A DNA stretch of 64,000 nucleotides from Anaspis maculata (GCA_949128115.1 OX421962.1:101462836-101526835), one strand, 5' to 3'; positions 10,801 through 24,261 are shown, counted from the first letter of the stretch. Translations and numbers: made by a program. Notes: generated by a model from the sequence alone, not told the origin.

Positions 10801-13800
10801 TTCAATAATACCCGCTCTGGTCTTTACAACATGTTCACATGCATAATGGCTTTCCGGTATCTTGACCATATTTCAAATTCGATCGAATTTCGCATCACGT
10901 CCGAAACGTGCTGCAGTTTCCCCCTAAGGATTGCAAGGATTAGGTCCTCGAAGCGCCCATGTTAAAGCCACAAACACCCGAAATCTACAGGACAAAAACG
11001 CTACTTCCCTAATATCTCCCGCCATATCACAGCATGTGGTTTCCGGTACAGACATTCATTAAATGACAAAAACCACGACGCTTTTTTCCCCGGAAACTAA
11101 TAAATGAATTTTAATTGGCACAAACTAGAACTTCCCGTTGGGTTTTTTCAATCGGGCACGCCGTCACCCCGTAATGGCGAAAGAGCAGAGAAAGGACAAT
11201 AATGGACGCGTTTTGATCCTGGAGGCTCGGCTGGGAGAGTGGAGGAATGGGCCGCAAAAAAAGCGCGCGCTAAAACGTGCGTCCGTTGCGACGAGAACAC
11301 AGTTGGCATGAAAAAAATTTCGCCTAAAACACAGTTCGTTAGGTTTTCCCTTGCCGCCCGCCACGTCCGTCTTCGCACAGACAAAAGGTTTCGATGGGGA
11401 TTAATTTTATTGGCCCCGACCCTGACTTAACACGGATCGAGCGGCGCGGTTTTTACGGCGAAATTTACAGGGTGAAAAGTCGTCACTTCGTTTGAATAAT
11501 GCAGGGTTTTTCTCGCGGGGAATTTTACCGAATCATAACTCGCTTGTTTTTCGTCACGCTTCGGATTTATTGGATGAAGGAAAATGCCTTTGGTTCTTAT
11601 TTTCGCGTGCGATCTCAGTCGACGCTTCCCTATTGGAATCTGCGGTAGGGTAGGTAACCTCGTTGCCTTGGTAATGTAGCTGCGGTGATCATTTCCTTGA
11701 TATATTGAAATGATCAAGAGCTTTTTGTTAGCTTCACTGCTGCCTAATTAGTCAGCAACCAAGTTGACTGCACTCTGCAGTCATTGAGGCCTGGCCATTG
11801 CTTTTAGTTCAACATTTAGATTTTTATCAAAGGGTTCATCGTAAGGTGGGCTCCAAGAAAAATACGCATAGACTGCTCGTTGGGGATGATCGAAATCTCT
11901 TGCCATCACCTCCAAGCGGATAATCCAAGAAGAATCGGGCCTTTGCCGTCTAATTCGAGGGTAGGCATGCGGTCTGAAGGGGCTCTCGCTTGAGCACCGC
12001 CAAAATCGAAATTAACCCTCCAAAGATAGTTTGTGAAAAATTTGAGGCAGAAGAGCTTCTCTCCCTCTGGTCGTTCGGGGATAGGCGTTGTTATTTAATT
12101 AGGGATTCGACGGCGGCCCGGGTTTTTGGCGGCTTTCGGTTTGCATCTCAAGCAGGCGAGGCGGGCGGCTTTCGCATCGTTATGAAATCTCCGGTCTATG
12201 GAATTGCTGATTAAAGAAGTTGAATTAGGATAAAATCGTTAGGATCGTTATACTCTTTGGACGAGGCAACATTTAGAATGGAAATAAATAGGAGATTTAG
12301 GCAAAAGAAAAGAAGAGAGAAACCCTACCACGTAATGATGCGGAATTGGATTGATTAAACAAGACAACAAACAGCAAATTGGAAAAAAGCAGTAGCAGTG
12401 GTGGTGGTGATGCTCGCCCTCGTTTCTCAATCCTCTCTCCTTCTCTCTCGCCGGATTAGCCCGAAACCCCAAATCCTTTGTTTGTGACTAATTGGTCAAA
12501 CACCGATTCGAAACCTCGCCTCGGGCTTTCTCTATCCACCACACCGTCCTCTCTCACTGCTCTGGTGTTGCATCTTGATGGAATTGAATTGCTAATTTCC
12601 AACGCAGCGCCCGGCGAATAACGTGCGCCGCCCCAAATCGTTAAATAATTAACAATCAGACGCGCACGTTTCCGCCTGTGATGCTGGAAGAACTACAAAT
12701 CTTCTCTCTCAAATATGGAGTTTTTAAGGCAGCAAACTATTTTCTCTGCGCTGCAGATGGGTCCCTGAATATAATTAGAAAAATTCCAAAGACCGAAAAA
12801 TATGGATATGCGAAGGAGTGAAAATGACGGAGGTGACATTATTCAACTTTGCGGAACAAGGAAAAGTCATCGAGTGGGCCATTTGGTGCGAACGGTGCAT
12901 GAATTATGACAGGTGGATGTGGGGAAAGTGATGAAAATCGACTGAAAAAACGGAACCGGTGGGAATTTAGGGTCATAATTTTCGCAGAGTGCGTTTAAAG
13001 TTTAGCGGGCGGGGCACTCGAGCAAATTGATGTATCGCGCGGAAAACTCCCGTTTTCAACAATTAGCGCCGGACGGTGGATGCGGCAGCGAGCCAGAGAC
13101 CCACCATCAACAACCCAACGTAATTGAGACGTTCACGAGCTTCTAAATGCAATAATATGATGCTAATCATAGTAATTATTCGTTAGAGAATTGGGAGTAT
13201 AATGGCCGATCTGAGCGGACTAATTTTCGGAATTCTCTGGAAATTTGCCCGCCGGATGTGTTGCAGAAATGGTCTCGGTCTCTGGAGGCTTGGAAACCCA
13301 CGTCAGGGTTGCACAGTTCACTCTTACGATCGGTCAGCACAAGCCGCTCTACTGCTTCGAACCATCCCGTATAATACAATTGAAAACTTCAGGCTTTCAT
13401 GAATCTCCCTAAGTTCCCTCGCTTCATTGCTTCCAGTATAGTGAGAAAGCAGGCTGGAAACTACTTTGTTTCAAGCTTGTTTCATCTGACAGACCACTTG
13501 ACCTCTGACTTGAAGAACGTCTCAGATTTCCCTGCCAAAAGAACGAAGTTTAGTTGATCGGTACTACCTCCACCAGAAGTTGTAATACCAAACGAGGACA
13601 CAACATTCTGATGACTCAAGTGGCTGAAAGGAACTTGAATGGTGCCAAATAATCCACCTTGCTATCCTTCGATTTGAGATACATTATGTTGTCTCGCCAC
13701 AGGCTCTGCCGTAGAATTTAGGGGCGTCGTGTTTGACACGCTTGACCTCCCAGACGTGTTCCGCAGGATACTGTCTAATGAAGGCCGCTAGAGGTACAAC

Positions 13801-14185
13801 GTTGGCATTGTGCTTCTTGATCCTCGCCCTGGGAGCGAAACAGCATGCGTTTGTAGAAAGTGAATCAGTACAGTACATGTTTGACCCCGCCACATTCAGA
13901 GTTAGTGCAGCCCCGAGTTTCGAATTCCAGGGTCTGTTGAAGATGGCGTGACGAAGGACGACGCTATTGCCGGAGCAGCGGCCTTATTTCACGACTCATA
14001 CAGGCATAACCCCCAGCACTTTGGATGATAATTCATAAACTCTGAACAGCTTGTATTCGGCATCGTTGATACTGATGCAACTGTAGTGATAAGTAGGTAT
14101 CACCGCATGTACCCTCGCACGCGAGCATAATTCCCCCAGCCACAACCGAACGAGCAAAATTCACACATCGACCACCTTATCGTTA
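10801..14185. other. Spacer, no gene seen
   Basis: Several 60-100-codon open frames on both strands overlap each other and carry no recognisable motif. GC-rich patches occur at about 11140-11420, 12480-12660 and 13000-13100. I see no inverted repeats with convincing ends. It may hold upstream regulatory sequence of the gene at 21.6 kb, but nothing in the sequence shows this. Confidence 0.4.
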
Positions 14186-14189
14186 TTTT

Positions 14190-14316
14190 GGCCATGATGA
14201 TGATGATGACGATGACGATGACGATGACGATGATGATGATGACGATGATGATGATGACGATGATGACGATGATGATGATGACGATGATGATGATGATGAT
14301 AATGATGATGATGATA

Positions 14317-14388
<72 letters not shown>

Positions 14389-14392
14389 GTGA
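14190..14392. repeat. GATGAT/GACGAT microsatellite
   Basis: About 200 bp of uninterrupted trinucleotide-type repeat, ATG-ATG with interspersed ATG-ACG and two ATA interruptions. It creates spurious open frames of Met, His or Ser on both strands. Confidence 0.95.
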
Positions 14393-16327
14393 TAACGAAT
14401 ACAACTCATTTATTGTTGGAAGAAATACCCGAGAGTGCTTTTTTACTTGCCAGTTTTGTAAAACTCAACGAAAGTCTCAATATTCCTAAATAGTTTCCAT
14501 GTGTGTAGTTTCACCATAAGCTGAGTCTTTGGCAGTCATGCGAGGGTTCTCTAGGGATAGACGAGTCAGGGGGCGCCTGTAAACAGCGCCTGTAAACATC
14601 TGGGTCGCATAGTAAAGGATAGGGGATCTAGCATAGTGGCGCTGTATGATAAAGCTGCCTTCACACTCCACTACAATCAGTGTCCGCCATTCACATCATA
14701 ACATAACAACATGAGGCAAACATCTTGCAAATTTATTCAAAATAGTAACGTAATAATTCAAAATCAACATGATTGTGTATTATTTACACGATCAAATAAT
14801 TAGCAGTACTGGTAGTATTTACATTATCTCACATAAAAGTCGACACCTTCATACCGTAAATAACTAATTCGAGTCAGTCCTCGACACAACCGCACATCAA
14901 CTTGTCTGAATCAAAAGTGGCCCTTGTCTATCGGTCAAAGCCTTCTTATCAACTATCATCAGCCGTAAGCAATTTCTGTGGTTCTCTCCCATTAGGGTCG
15001 ATGTACGATGTAGTTCGCGCTTTGCGCCGGAAGTGGACATGTGTTTCTGCAATTCTGTAATTTTTGTGGAAATTTTCCCTTTCAAAGCTCATTTGCGCTA
15101 TAAGGAACTGTACGAGGCTAGAATGTGCATCCATGTGCACTGGTGAACCTACCGGATGCGCCGCTAAGTCGGTTGAATGGAGACATACCGGGTGTGTCGT
15201 TATGCAACTCCAGACAATATCATTTTCGATTTCCAAAAGATTTTTCATGAAATCTTCTTTCATCGTGTGTTGTGTGGGTTGTTTGCTCATGTAGGATAAT
15301 ATATCACTTTTTTTCTGTTCGACGTCTTAATGGCAGTCCTCGTCAATGCTTTTCTGTCGGATCTATCCTTAGACACAAATATTTGCTTTTGGAGTGCAAT
15401 AGCTAGCAGATGACTATTGCATTTTTTCATTATTGCAACGCCTGGAACACTGTTATTTGTACAAAAGGGAATGCGGAATTAGGATGGTAGGAACAGAGTT
15501 GGGTAAATACGAGACGCTGCATGGCGCCCGAAATCGATGCTGGCAAGAGGAAAATTGCGCTTTTTCATTGTGTGTGGTTGGAGGCTGAGATTGCAAGTGT
15601 GCAAACGTGTCGGTTACTATACGTCTATTATTCTTCTAGATGACAGTAATTGCTGTTGTTCTAGTAGAAAAGTAAAAAGAAAAGCAGAACAAAAGGAGAA
15701 CGCTTAGCGGTTTTGTGCAAGTTTTTACTTCATTTTGGTTGACATAATCACAATGTAGTGTCTAGCCACTATGGCTTGTGGCTTGTTATTTGATTAATTA
15801 AATCGGACGACGAAGTTATACATTTTATGAGCGGATCCATCTTCCCGTGTTGAAATTAGATTGTCTGTAAGAGCGATTTTTCGTTTGGTTAGAGCTTGTT
15901 GCTTTTAGATGGTCATAAACAGAAAAGGTACAAAGTCAAGCTCTTGTCCTCTAAACGATTTGGTCACATGGGTATTTCGAGCTTGACAAAGCTAATGAAT
16001 GTAATTTTTTGTGCGGTATAATTCTGTATTATACAACTACTAACTACTCTCTCAACATGTCAAGGAACTCGAGCGGAAACCAAGTCAACCAGGAAATCAT
16101 GAATCCATTAGGTATAAAGCACGTGTTTACCTTCACCTCTACACAGAGAGGATATGTGTCTGTATGCGCGCTGGCTGAAACCTGCTGAAACAAACACATC
16201 AAGTTTCAGCACGTTCGGTCTCCAGCAGCGCAGCTCCTACGCATACACCCGCCCGCTTTCAGCACGACTCACTCACTTCCTGTCGGTCTATTAGGTGCTG
16301 AAATGATGCGGAAACTTTATCGTGGTG

Positions 16328-16358
<31 letters not shown>

Positions 16359-19089
16359 GCAAGGCAACTCTTCTCGCGTCTATGAGCCGAGAAGAATTGC
16401 CGCCATTAAAATATCATCTACTAAGGTTTTCTTTGCCGTACCCACGCTTTCCGCCAGTGGCGCGTTGGAGCTGACAATTTTGCCAATATTTTGATAGATT
16501 GCACCACCTTATATCGCTGCTCTTTGCCGTAGACAGCGTTTCGTACTTTTTGTACGCACCAAATTGCGTTATGCCAATAAACCTGAACCCTCAAACGTCG
16601 TTCCACACAAAGCATTCAGATTTATCATAATCGGTGTCTAAGGGGTTGGAACCCGACGACTTTGATCGGTTCAAGTCTGTTGAACGTACTGCTTTGCAAT
16701 TGGAGAGGATCATAACATACCTAAGCTTGCTGCACTTGTACGCAATAGTGTTAGTACAATACTGTATTCCAAGTGATTTAGTCTACGTCGGCAATAATAT
16801 TTTACGAACAATGCACTATAAACGTGGCAGAAGTGTATGAAGACAATCCAGCTGGAAATTCTACCGAAGCAAACTTAACCCATTTTGTATACACAACCTG
16901 GAGTATTAAACCATCAAGTAATTGGATAAAGCGCGCGCCAAGGAAACAGTTTTGGTATATACAGGATGCAAACGGTAATTCCTGTATTGCTGTCGCCAAG
17001 ACCCGGTCGTAACTTATTCAAAGACACACGGCACGTGGGTTGCAAGGACCATTAAACCGTTCAATTTAGCAATTCAAACATTTTCGATGTGGAGACGAAG
17101 GAAAGGAAAAAGTGTAGAGAGAGCAAGCAAAATATGGTGCTGGTGCTGCAGCAGCAGAATGTGCTCTTCGCATCTCAGTTTCGTATGTCCTTTTCGGAAC
17201 GTACGTTATTCAAATTAAACGCCTGCCATTGGGAAATTTGAATTTCAAATTTTCTGGCCAGGTGGCGGGCGGTGTAAAATCACGGACTGTTCAACTTGTT
17301 TTTTCAGCTTGACAAATCAAGCATGATGGTTTCTAGCATGCAACAAAACTCATCATTGCTCAATAATGCAGCTGTCAGTAGCCGTTTTTGGCCCAAAATC
17401 TGGAATAATATAAATTTCTAATTTAGTATGTTCACGTGTACCGTGATTCTAGTCGGCTGTGAGATTTTGTTTTCAAGTTTCCAAATCTGAAATATAGAAA
17501 ATCCCCAAAACTTTGCGGTTGGCTATTCTGGCTTCATTTGGCACAATAATTCACGAAGAGACACGAAGTCGTTCGAACCACTTTTGGAACACATTTTTTA
17601 CGCATCTTCTCTGCAGATAGACGGAACATTTTTGCAGGACGTGATGTCTGGCGCTTTTTTCCATTTCACTGGAAAATGTAGTAATTTTTCGACATGTTTT
17701 CAATTTTCGCCAATGAACAAATAAATCAAAGCAGCTTTGACATTTGACAGATGTCAAAAATATTTCTAACCTCTCGAAGCCGGTTCAACTTTACGTGATT
17801 CAAACTGAAAAAATACTAGTCCTTCGTCCAAAAAAAAAGGGTCCCATGGAATCTTCAATCCTTTCCCCTCTTCCAGTCCTTAAGACACGCGGAATCATGA
17901 AGAACTGATGGCAAGACAAGGAACATCCCAGCAGGTCTGCTGTTGCAGCAGGATTCATGTGTAAAGAGTTTATTAAACGGAATTTAAAAAAAAAACAGCC
18001 GCTCAATGTTGCATATTGGACCGAAATTCATGTGAGTACCTTCAGTTTACAATTTGCTTTCGTTTTGAACCTTGGCGGAACGAGTTTTTGTCGGCCTGGA
18101 ATGGCCACCTTCAAGATGACTTGAATTGAAGGCGGCTCCGTAGGGTTCTGGTGTCTCAATGACGGTAATACAGCTCTGCGCCCCTCTAGCTGCATTTCCA
18201 CGTATGATAAGGTCAGTTTTCCAAGATTTTAATATCAATTTGATGAGAAATATAACTTCACTTCTAGGGAAGTCAGTTTCACACCAGGTAAAAAGGCGGC
18301 AAGCCTACAATGCTACAGTAGAAAATTTTCCCAGCCAACTAGAGTCACAGTGCAAGTGAACCTACTATACCTGCAGCGCGCAGACAAGATAAATTTTGTT
18401 GTTTGGTCTCTCCCCTCTTCTGAAACAAATAATAAAATACAAAATGTCAAAGGCTTGAGGCCCCTGGTACTATAATATCCAGGGACGGGGCCACTAAACC
18501 CTAAAGTGAAGGTAATTCTTAGAGATTCCGTGATACAGACACATCTCTATTGCCTGCGTGTAGCCCCCCCCCCCAAACCTGTTGTCATGGGGCCTGCCAA
18601 AGTAACTTAAAAATGGAAAAAAAGCAATGTTAATCACTCAAAGTAATATGCAAAAAAATGACCAATGAGGTAAAAAATTGAAATTTTTGGATTTTATCAG
18701 AATTTTTTTGCAGTATTTTTCACGAACAAGAGGAATTGGGGGCCTCATCAGATGATTGAGGCCACAAGATCTGGGGCGGATCCCCCCCCTCTCTAGTTCG
18801 CTACTGCATATGAGTGGTGCTGGTTGTGTTTGGCAAGTATCGACTACGGAGTCCAATATGAACTTCTGCAATAGCAGTTTATTACTTGAAGATGGCCTAA
18901 AAGAGTTGAGCTGAACATTTGAGGATATTTCTGCTATATCTATGTTGGCACTTTTCTGTCTGTGCTGTCTTTCGGAATCATTTTGGAGAAAATTCATTAT
19001 AGCTATTATTGAAGACATGTCGGATTCTCCCTGAATTTTTTGTTAGTCTCAAAATATAACACAAATAGGCTGAATATGCATCCTCCAAA
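14393..19089. other. Spacer, no gene seen
   Basis: No domain-bearing frame. A GT/GC dinucleotide tract lies at 16326-16357. A C-run lies at about 18565. The small frames at 14949-15290, 17551-17757 and 18638-19018 have no recognisable features. Confidence 0.4.
16326..16357. repeat. GT microsatellite
   Basis: About 14 GT units run into GCGCGC. Confidence 0.9.
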
Positions 19090-19299
19090 TGTTTTTGGTC
19101 CTTATTGTTCATGACTCTTCATCAAGCAATTCATTACGTCAAGGACGAAGCACGTTCGATCGTTTGACTCAAAAGCGGCATTGCCAGCAATCGTATTCGG
19201 ATTATAACCCTCTATTTCTTTCAAAAAGCTGTTTATTGGAAATAGAAAAAAAAATAGGTGCTTTGCTGGAATTAATTCGAACAAAAACGGTTTTTTCAC

Positions 19300-19790
19300 C
19301 AAGACAAGCTTTCAGTCCCCTCTTCACATATCAAAAGTCATAAACTCTGGGACTGCTACAAATCAGTATACAGGGTGAAAGTTTATTATCTTTCTTTACT
19401 TCCTTTCTTTCTTGGAAAACCAATAACCCGAAAAAACGGTTTTATTCTTTCCAATAAACATATAAAAAATATACCACCCAGCAACTGCTGTGTATCAAGC
19501 TACAGGGTGAGATTTTCCATATTTAATTTTGTTCTTGGCGGAATTGCTCCAGATTGAAGCTGGTTTCGGTTTTTTTTGCAAGTTTATAATGTCATACTGA
19601 ACATATAAAAAGGATACATCCCTGCAACTGCTGCTTTTCAATTAACATGCAGGGTGAAAAGTCATTTTCACGTTTCAATTTTCTTGATGAAATCGGCTCA
19701 CACAACAACTGCGAGTGGTTCTTATCTGTAAACTTGGAGTTTCTAGTCAAACATATCAAAATAATACATTTCTGCTACTTCTACGTTTTT
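19300..19790. repeat. Diverged tandem repeat, unit about 130 bp
   Basis: Three to four imperfect units follow one another. Each has a TACAGGGTGA-like start (about 19370, 19502 and 19648), an AACATATAAAAA-like block and a GCAACTGCTG-like block. The units have drifted far apart. The ACAGGGTG word also occurs at the ends of Tc1/mariner-type elements elsewhere in the window, so the array may derive from such an end. Confidence 0.55.
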
Positions 19791-19890
19791 ATTTACCTAC
19801 AGATTCAAATGTTCGATTGTATTGCATCAAAAATTCAAAAAATCTTGGAAAGCAACCAAGCAGCCAAGTTACAGTCCAGCTCGAACAAAT

Positions 19891-21063
19891 CTATACTGGA
19901 CACAATTTGAAGTGGGTCACCAAAAAAATTGTTCGGTTTTTAATCTCTGCCAATCTCTTGAAAATCATCAGATTTTGAAATAACTTACACCAACTTCAAG
20001 ATAAATTTTTCTACTTTTACCATCTGCAAGTGATTGTTGGCTCGTGACAGCGATATGTTTAATACAGGGTGATAAAGGATGCCTTGTAATTTTGTACTTT
20101 TTTGCAATGGTGCAGGATCTTTCGTGCCCACCCTGTAATTTTGGATTTTGCTGTATTTGGTAACCAATAGTATAAGGAGCTCATTGTTTCTTAGCTTGAT
20201 GTTTCAGGTTGCATAGTCACAGAAATACGTTTTTTTTCCAAGAGGTTATTTTCCGCGCTGCACTGCATCTAATTTTCACAGGTGACCTCAAATATATTAT
20301 AAAGTAGGTACTCAAGTTGAGTCGATTAATTTGACAGTTATTAATGTTGTTATAAACAGTTTTTCTCTGAGTTTCGCAAAAATTACTCTGAAAATTGGAA
20401 CATTAACAATAATAATAAATGTAACATTGCAATATTAGGAATGAATATTTTGTGAATAATTAAATCAACTCAATGATATGGCTAAACTTATCGCCCGATA
20501 TCAATCCAATTGAGCACATATGAGATGCTCTCCGGAGAAGACTGTCAGCACTACCAGTTAGTACAACTCACCACAAGACAAGAACTTATTGGATGCTCTA
20601 ACCGCGAAGTGGAGAAAAATCCCTGTGGCAACTATCAATAACCTGTTCAAAGGTATGTTTAGATCCTACCAAAAAGTAGCGCGGTTCAGACCAGGTCCTT
20701 GAAATATCTTGCCCCGTAACTAAATAAAAAAAAAATACATATTTTCGTAACTAAGCAACGTAGAGCATCAAACTAAAAATGAGTTCCTCATACTATTGAC
20801 TACCGCATTTCAAAATTATAGGGTGGCCACAAAAGTTTCTGCACCATTTCAAAAAAGTACAAAATGGCAAGGTATCCTTTACCACCCTATATTAAGCACA
20901 TCGCTGTCACAAGCTATTAACCATTTGCACATGGTGAAAGTAGGAAGACTTATCTTGAAGTTGCTGTAAGTTATTTCAAAATCGTATGATTTTAAAGTGA
21001 CTGACAAAGATTAAAACCGAGCAATTTTTTGGGTGACCCACTTCAAATTGTGACCAGTATAAT
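19891..21063 (+). mobile_element. Tc1-like transposon remnant with about 320-bp terminal inverted repeats
   Basis: The left arm (19891 to about 20215) is an inverted copy of the right arm (about 20755 to 21063). The ends read TATACTGG and CCAGTATA around a CACAATTTGAAGTGGGTCACC-like block, resembling Tc1 termini beside a TA target. Each arm contains a small nested inverted pair of CAGGGTG ends (20064-20141; mirrored at about 20815-20893). The centre carries a transposase tail (20473-20700). The total length, about 1.17 kb, and the broken frame make it non-autonomous. Confidence 0.75.
20473..20700 (+). pseudogene. Tc1/mariner transposase C-terminal fragment
   Basis: The frame from 20473 reads MIWLNLSPDINPIEHI, a stop, then DALRRRL. 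This is the SPDLNPIEH-x-WD box around the third catalytic acidic residue of Tc1-like transposases. The stop replaces the expected Trp. Further frame loss follows within 60 bp. It lies between the long inverted arms and points the same way as the host gene. Confidence 0.8.
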
Positions 21064-21629
21064 AGTCTAATGCTCAACCAGAAAATCTTGACACACATTC
21101 CCCGCAGTTGGCCTAGTCACTGTTGGAGTCAGGCACATAGCAAGATACTACTACTGAACTTTGAAATTGAAACACAGACGCTTCTGATACACTAAGGAAC
21201 ATTGCGAGATGTATATTCTGAAAGCCCTGCGACCAATTAATAACATGGAAACACTGGGTCTTAACATTGATCTCTATGTAAATCGCTCGCTGACGTAAAC
21301 AGAGAACTTCTTGGTTTCAACTGTTTCAATTATTGTGTTGTTGGAAGCTAGGTCTCTATCCACAAGGGATCTGTCCATCTCCATCCGTCTATCTCAAGAG
21401 CTTTGTTGCAATAAATAGAAATATAACATAAACCGAATCGAACCTGCCATTGAATGTGTTCATTAATAAATCGGTTTCGGGTAAGTAAAACTGGTCTCGT
21501 TTTCCGCCGAGCAGTGCTTTCTTTGCGAACTGTGTATCGGGACTCGAGGGACACCTACCGGTGGGTTCAGACGAATACGACGACGACGTCGTGCAATAAA
21601 CATGCGGTGGAAGCAGCAGCAGTAGCAAG
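21064..21629 (+). other. Upstream region and probable 5' UTR of the split gene
   Basis: No coding sequence is seen. The last 80 bases before the ATG at 21630 are GC-rich with CGACGACG and AGCAGCAGC tracts, like an insect 5' UTR, and carry an in-frame TAA at about 21597. A TTCAG at about 21570 could be a 3' splice site of an upstream non-coding exon. I see no convincing TATA box or initiator and do not call a promoter. Confidence 0.35.
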
Positions 21630-21890
21630 ATGACTCGTCGCATCCCGTTGGTCAAAGACTACTATCCCCCGGTGTCGCCCCTGGTGGCCGCGCATCCGTC
21701 ATCCTGGTGTCCCGTGTCGCCGGGAGCACCTCCAGGAAGCGGCCTGACCCTGGCGGGTTGCAGCAGCGCCGGCTTCGGCGGTTCGACCCGGGACCTCTGG
21801 ATAGGGGAGGAGACGAAGCGGTCCATGCCGCCGCACGTCTACAAGTATTTCCTGGCACGGGTGCGCTGCTACCGCCGACAAAGCGTCCGG
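21630..21890 (+). CDS. First coding exon of a split gene (proline/serine-rich N-terminus)
   Basis: The exon has 87 codons from an ATG that follows an in-frame TAA within about 35 bases. It ends CGG|GTAAGT, a consensus donor in phase 0. The product starts MTRRIPLVKDYYPP. It has a low-complexity stretch rich in Pro, Ser and Gly (residues 12-52), then a basic helical segment with HVYKYFLARVRCYRRQ (about residues 68-83). GC content and codon use are well above the surrounding spacer. The next exon that fits in phase is 28504-28683. I do not recognise the N-terminus. Together with exon 2 it looks like a nuclear, probably DNA-binding protein, but that is inference. Confidence 0.6.
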
Positions 21891-22718
21891 GTAAGTGGAC
21901 GTTGAATTATTCAGGCCGAACGGCACGAGTTTACATTAAAACATATGAAAGACACGGCTTTTAATTATTCGAGCCGAGCGAAAACGCGTGACCCTTGCGT
22001 GTGTGGACACGTGCCTTCACCGCAAAATGTCCAGTGTCCAGTAAAAGTCGTATAAGTATTTCATGTTGTACCTCGCATCTGCGGGAGTGATTTGAATATT
22101 CACTCCCAACAGAATTGTTAAGTGTGATAATAATCTGATGCTAGGGAATAAGATGTGGATATAATCTCCCGGATCTTGATGGTACTTATATTACATACGA
22201 TGAAACGCGTAATGATGGGGTATAACGTCTTTGGGTAGAGTAGTTGTAACTTTCAAAAATAGTAAAGTTTATGCCACAATTTCCAATTTCCACAAACAAT
22301 AACCACTCCTTCAACCCTATTTCAAGTGAATCTTTGACGACGTGGCTCGTTAACTCAGGAGGTCCAGTCATCCAGTGACGGTGCTGTAGCCTATGCCAGT
22401 CGCTCGATCATCCTCCAGAGCGTCGTTACATACAATAGAATATAATAGAATGGAGTTTATTAGTTTTCAAAGCCTATGGAAGTATCAATATCACGCGTAT
22501 AGTAATGCAGTTCTCCATTTCTCAAATTACGTTGATTTTTTGTTTGGTGTTGGTGATTATTTTGTGACGTCATATTGGCTCAGACTGCACCGGTAGCTCG
22601 CCTGGTTTGGGAACAGGGTAGTACGTTCCGTGAGATGTAAATGCTCAATTCAGTCAAGGCTATAATCATGTCTTTATGATTGAAAAACTTTTCGGTCACC
22701 CGATTACCCTTCGAAGCC

Positions 22719-22862
22719 ATGGTAGGCACACATAATGACACCACAAGCCACAAGTAGATTGAAAGATGGTCGGTGGATTAATATACCTCGCGAATTTGAC
22801 GTTTGGGCTGTCAAAGGAACGTTATGAATTTGTAGGTCAATAGCGTCCGTGCCCACCATGTT
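22719..22862. repeat. Possible small inverted-repeat element
   Basis: CATGGTAGGCAC at 22719 faces GTGCCCACCATG ending at about 22862, one mismatch in 12. The inner parts match weakly and I see no target duplication. Confidence 0.3.
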
Positions 22863-23779
22863 CTATTCTATCAAGGGCTTAGCCACGCAGAGAGAGAATG
22901 CTTGACTGTCGTCCATGCAACAAAAAAACTGCTGCCACTTGGAAGATCAACCGTCAAATTGACCAACGCCGTTTTAAAACCGTCCTGACAGAGTTAAATT
23001 TATTATAACAACTTTCTCACGGCTCGCATCATAGAAATCCCGTGAGGCGCAAGATGCACCGACGGATTACTATTTAACGCGATCAGGCGCATAAATCGCT
23101 GAAATGCACACGCCGACGCTACTACCGACATGAAAAATGCAAGCGCTAGCTTGCAGCAGGAAATTCCGTCGTCACCCCGTAGCAGCAGCATCAGCCACTA
23201 GACGAGCAGGAGCGGGAGCAACCCAGGAAACGTTTGCAAATTCTCTGGCCTCTCTTACGCCCAGCAGGAGCTTTTTTCCGACACAGGTCGTTAATTATGC
23301 ACGAGGGAGTACTAGTTAAAAAAGCACTAGGCGTTTAGCCAGTGCGCTCTTGCTGATGATGCTGATGCTGCCGGTTACGGTGAAAAATTCAGATAACTCC
23401 CGAAATCCCGTCCGGAATGCACATACTAGAGGGTTATGCACCATTTACTGGCGGTGGTGTAGGACCTTACAAATCGTTATGTGGTGCGGGCACTCGACAC
23501 GAATGTTACGTATGTAGCGTTGCCTACATCTGAAGAAGTTATGCTGCGTTTGCTAAAATAGTACAGACCTGTTCTCTGAGAGCTGTTGTTTCCGTTGGTT
23601 GTCTTGTTCTTTTGCCTTAGTTGTCTTCTTATTTTAAAGCGGTTAAGGCCGTTGTTACAACAAAAATGCTCTTCGGCAGCCCGGGAACAACAGAGAATGT
23701 TTTTTCTACCATCTGTATAGGCGCTGCCACCTCGCTTACCCCTGGGATCTCTATCTTCGTGGGCCCAATCTACCGTTGT

Positions 23780-24261
23780 CTGGTTTTCCGGCGTAACGTG
23801 ATCCACTCCTCGACGATCGACAACTTCGAAGTTATATTGCTGAAGTCGCACTCGGCACCTAGCAAGGCGGCCGTTGGGATCCTTTAAATTATGCAACCCC
23901 TGCATCGCGAAATCATCCGTTATAATCGTGAATCGTGTGGCTTCTACGTTAAGCCGCAGTTTTTCAGTTGTCCTGCGTCAGGACAGCATCAACACTATAA
24001 ACGCTCACATCGCACTGTATCACAAACGGTTTGTCGAAGTCCGGAAAGGCCATGACCGGAACGGTGATCAGGCATTCCTTGAGCTTCTGGAAGGTTTTCT
24101 CGCAAGCCTGATCCCACTCGAAGGGGACGTCTGTTCGAAGAGGACATTGGAGCAATCACGGCGGAAAAGTTGGGCACAAATCGACGATACCACCCCGCTA
24201 TTCCCAGTACGCGCCGAACCTCCTTCACTCGTTTTGAAGGTGGGATATGGAATGCCTGCAC
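23780..24261 (-). pseudogene. Gypsy RNase H fragment
   Basis: The frame 24155-23964 reads FEWDQACEKTFQKLK, then FPDFDKPFVIQCDVS, the RT-RNase H junction and first strand typical of Ty3/gypsy. The frame 24261-23995 overlaps and carries the end of the RT connection (VRRVLGIAGWYRRFVPNFS). At 23905-23780 comes DPNGRLARCRVRLQQYNFEV, the end of RNase H. About 100 residues of the middle of RNase H are missing between 23964 and 23905, an internal deletion. Beyond 23780 the frame (to 23477) no longer resembles gypsy. Confidence 0.8.

Noticed and set aside
14161..14493. Poly-His, poly-Ser and poly-Met frames
   Set aside because: Translations of the GATGAT microsatellite.
21389..21655. Minus-strand frame with a signal-peptide-like start (LLLLLPP)
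   Set aside because: The Leu run is the complement of the AGC repeats in the 5' UTR of the split gene; no further support.
21699..21926. Minus-strand frame beginning with PFGLNNSTST, like the gypsy RT box
   Set aside because: It is antisense to exon 1 and its splice donor, starts at GTG rather than ATG, and nothing after the first few residues resembles an RT. The likeness is coincidence.
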